A DNA stretch of 64,000 nt from assembly GCA_027494015.1 (NCBI GenBank), contig JAOSJP010000034.1:62001-126000 (forward strand), given 5' to 3'. The stretch comes from Anaerolineae bacterium (GTDB lineage Bacteria; Chloroflexota; Anaerolineae; Aggregatilineales; Aggregatilineaceae). The position numbers and the translations under genes are program-made. How positions within the stretch are numbered: the first letter of the stretch is position 1; every line of letters begins with the position of its first letter. The notes beneath the pieces are model-generated. The model was not told the DNA's origin. It saw nothing but the letters and a program-made list of their open reading frames with translations, and did no database searches. Positions 62,917 through 64,000 of this stretch are shown piece after piece.

Positions 62917-63945
62917 CTACTCCCCTGCCCCGGCGAGGCGCTCGGCATACTGGCGCTTGTAGTATTCCAGGTACTCGCCGGTCTTGATCTTGCGCCACCA
63001 CCACTCGTTGGCCTGGTACCAGCGCACCGTTGCGGTCATCGCCTCCTCGAAGGAGTGCCGGGGCGTCCAGCCTAGCTCGGCGCGGATTTTGTCGTTGGTC
63101 AGGGCGTAGCGGCGGTCGTGGCCGGGCCGGTCGGTCACATGGCGGATCAGGCTCTCCGGCTTGCCGAGCGCCCCCAAAATGAAGCGGGTGACCTCGATGT
63201 TGTGCAGCTCGTGCTCCCCGCCGATGTTATAGATGGCGCCGGGCGCGCCCCGGTGCAGCACGGTGTCAATCGCGTCGCAGTGATCGTCCACGTACAGCCA
63301 GTCGCGCACCTGCATCCCGTCGCCATAGAGCGGCAGCGGGCGGTCGTCAATGGCCTCGGTGATAAAGAACGGGGCCAGCTTCTCCGGGTACTGGTACGGC
63401 CCGAAGGTGTTGCTGCCGCGCGTGACGGTCGTGTGCAGGCCATAGGTCACGTGGTAGGCGCGCAGCATCATCTCGCCGCCCGCCTTGCTCGCCGCGTAGG
63501 GGCTGTTCGGCTCCAACAGATCGCCTTCGCGGAAGAAGCCCTCGGCGATGGAGCCGTAGACCTCGTCTGTGCTCACATGGTGCACGCGCTGCACCCCCAC
63601 CTGCCGCGCCACGTCGAGCAGCACGTACAGGCCAACGACATCGGTCTGGATGAAGGCATCCGGCTCCAGGATCGAGCGATCCACGTGCGTCTCGGCGGCG
63701 AAGTTCACGATGGCGTCTACGCCGTACTGCTCGATCACCCGCTGCACGGTCTGGCGATGGGCGATGTCGCCGCGCTCGAAGCGGTAGTTGGGCGCATCAT
63801 GCACCGGCAGCAGGTTGTCCAGGTTGCCAGCATAGGTCAGCTTGTCGAGCACAACCACCGTGTAATCGGGATACGTCTCGACCATGCGCCGCACGAACGC
63901 GCTGCCGATGAAGCCCGCGCCGCCAGTGACCAGAATCGTCTTCAT
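62917..63945 (-). CDS. rmlB: dTDP-glucose 4,6-dehydratase
   Basis: 342 residues from ATG 63945 with GAGGAG 9 bp upstream. NAD motif VTGGAGFIGSAFVRRM; catalytic residues in HVSTDEVYGS (Thr-Asp-Glu) and SPYAASKAGGE (Tyr and Lys). The sequence NFAAETHVDRSILEPDAFIQ is diagnostic for RmlB. It makes dTDP-4-keto-6-deoxyglucose for rhamnose or other deoxysugars. Other rml genes may lie upstream, beyond the window edge. It links this region to envelope glycan synthesis. Confidence 0.94.
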   Translation of the reverse strand: MKTILVTGGAGFIGSAFVRRMVETYPDYTVVVLDKLTYAGNLDNLLPVHDAPNYRFERGDIAHRQTVQRVIEQYGVDAIVNFAAETHVDRSILEPDAFIQTDVVGLYVLLDVARQVGVQRVHHVSTDEVYGSIAEGFFREGDLLEPNSPYAASKAGGEMMLRAYHVTYGLHTTVTRGSNTFGPYQYPEKLAPFFITEAIDDRPLPLYGDGMQVRDWLYVDDHCDAIDTVLHRGAPGAIYNIGGEHELHNIEVTRFILGALGKPESLIRHVTDRPGHDRRYALTNDKIRAELGWTPRHSFEEAMTATVRWYQANEWWWRKIKTGEYLEYYKRQYAERLAGAGE

Positions 63946-64000
63946 GAAGCAGTTCTCCTCTCAGAGGGATCGGGCGCAGTCTCCGTGCCTGGTGCCGCCA
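63946..64000. other. Upstream edge of rmlB
   Basis: The last 55 bp hold the rmlB ribosome binding site (minus strand GAGGAG, 63955-63962) and no complete gene. Nothing more can be said before the window ends. Confidence 0.4.

Overview
The window is a GC-rich, gene-dense bacterial chromosome segment with no phage, plasmid or transposase genes. Several traits suggest a Chloroflexota (Anaerolineae-like) organism: envelope proteins with long Pro/Thr linkers, TPR proteins fused to TolB-like beta-propellers, atypical kinases with TPR regions, a bacterial ubiquitin-like conjugation operon, and many dispersed palindromic repeats. This assignment is inference; no 16S or other decisive marker is present.

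Layout. 1-4.4 kb: a minus-strand run of M19 dipeptidase, DsbA-like thioredoxin, HAD hydrolase and M42 aminopeptidase. 4.7-6.5 kb: PfkB-family (pseudouridine-type) kinase and endonuclease III. 6.8-14 kb: tRNA-Leu, a YacL-like PIN/TRAM protein, cysS, an rRNA methyltransferase, a candidate structured RNA, then tsaE-tsaB-rimI and a type 4 uracil-DNA glycosylase. 14-21 kb: an envelope glycan cluster (WecA/MraY-type transferase, epimerase, two GT4 enzymes, a large membrane glycosyltransferase-like protein). 21-26 kb: four related TPR-TM proteins, two of them extended by beta-propeller repeats. 26-27 kb: an OmpR-type response regulator.

27.1-32.1 kb is the most notable part: a compact seven-gene minus-strand operon encoding two membrane-anchored paralogues with beta-sandwich-like domains, an E2-like enzyme (Cys97), a JAB/JAMM protease fused to what looks like a Cys-less E2/UEV domain, an E1-like ThiF enzyme, a 99-residue acidic/basic small protein and a NUDIX hydrolase. 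I see no ubiquitin-like modifier in it.

32.5-34 kb: rpsT and a divergent winged-helix regulator with a degenerate receiver. 34.4-43.6 kb: M20 peptidase, two atypical kinases that both have His at the catalytic-loop Asn position, and a TPR-SH3 protein. 43.6-44.7 kb: tRNA-Val and a seven-unit tandem array of a 142-bp repeat. 44.9-52 kb: membrane proteins, hom and another membrane glycosyltransferase. 52.2-57.8 kb: a SAM-I riboswitch in front of metH and a bifunctional homocysteine methyltransferase/MTHFR gene. 58-64 kb: a lipoprotein/MFS pair, a receiver-GAF protein, an AstE-like deacylase and rmlB.

Six genes (endonuclease III, one GT4, the large kinase, one GT39-like protein, the lipoprotein and the MFS transporter) are each interrupted by a single-base frameshift of the same sign (one extra base). 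Repairing each restores a complete family product, so consensus insertion errors are the simplest explanation, but the uniform direction is worth checking.
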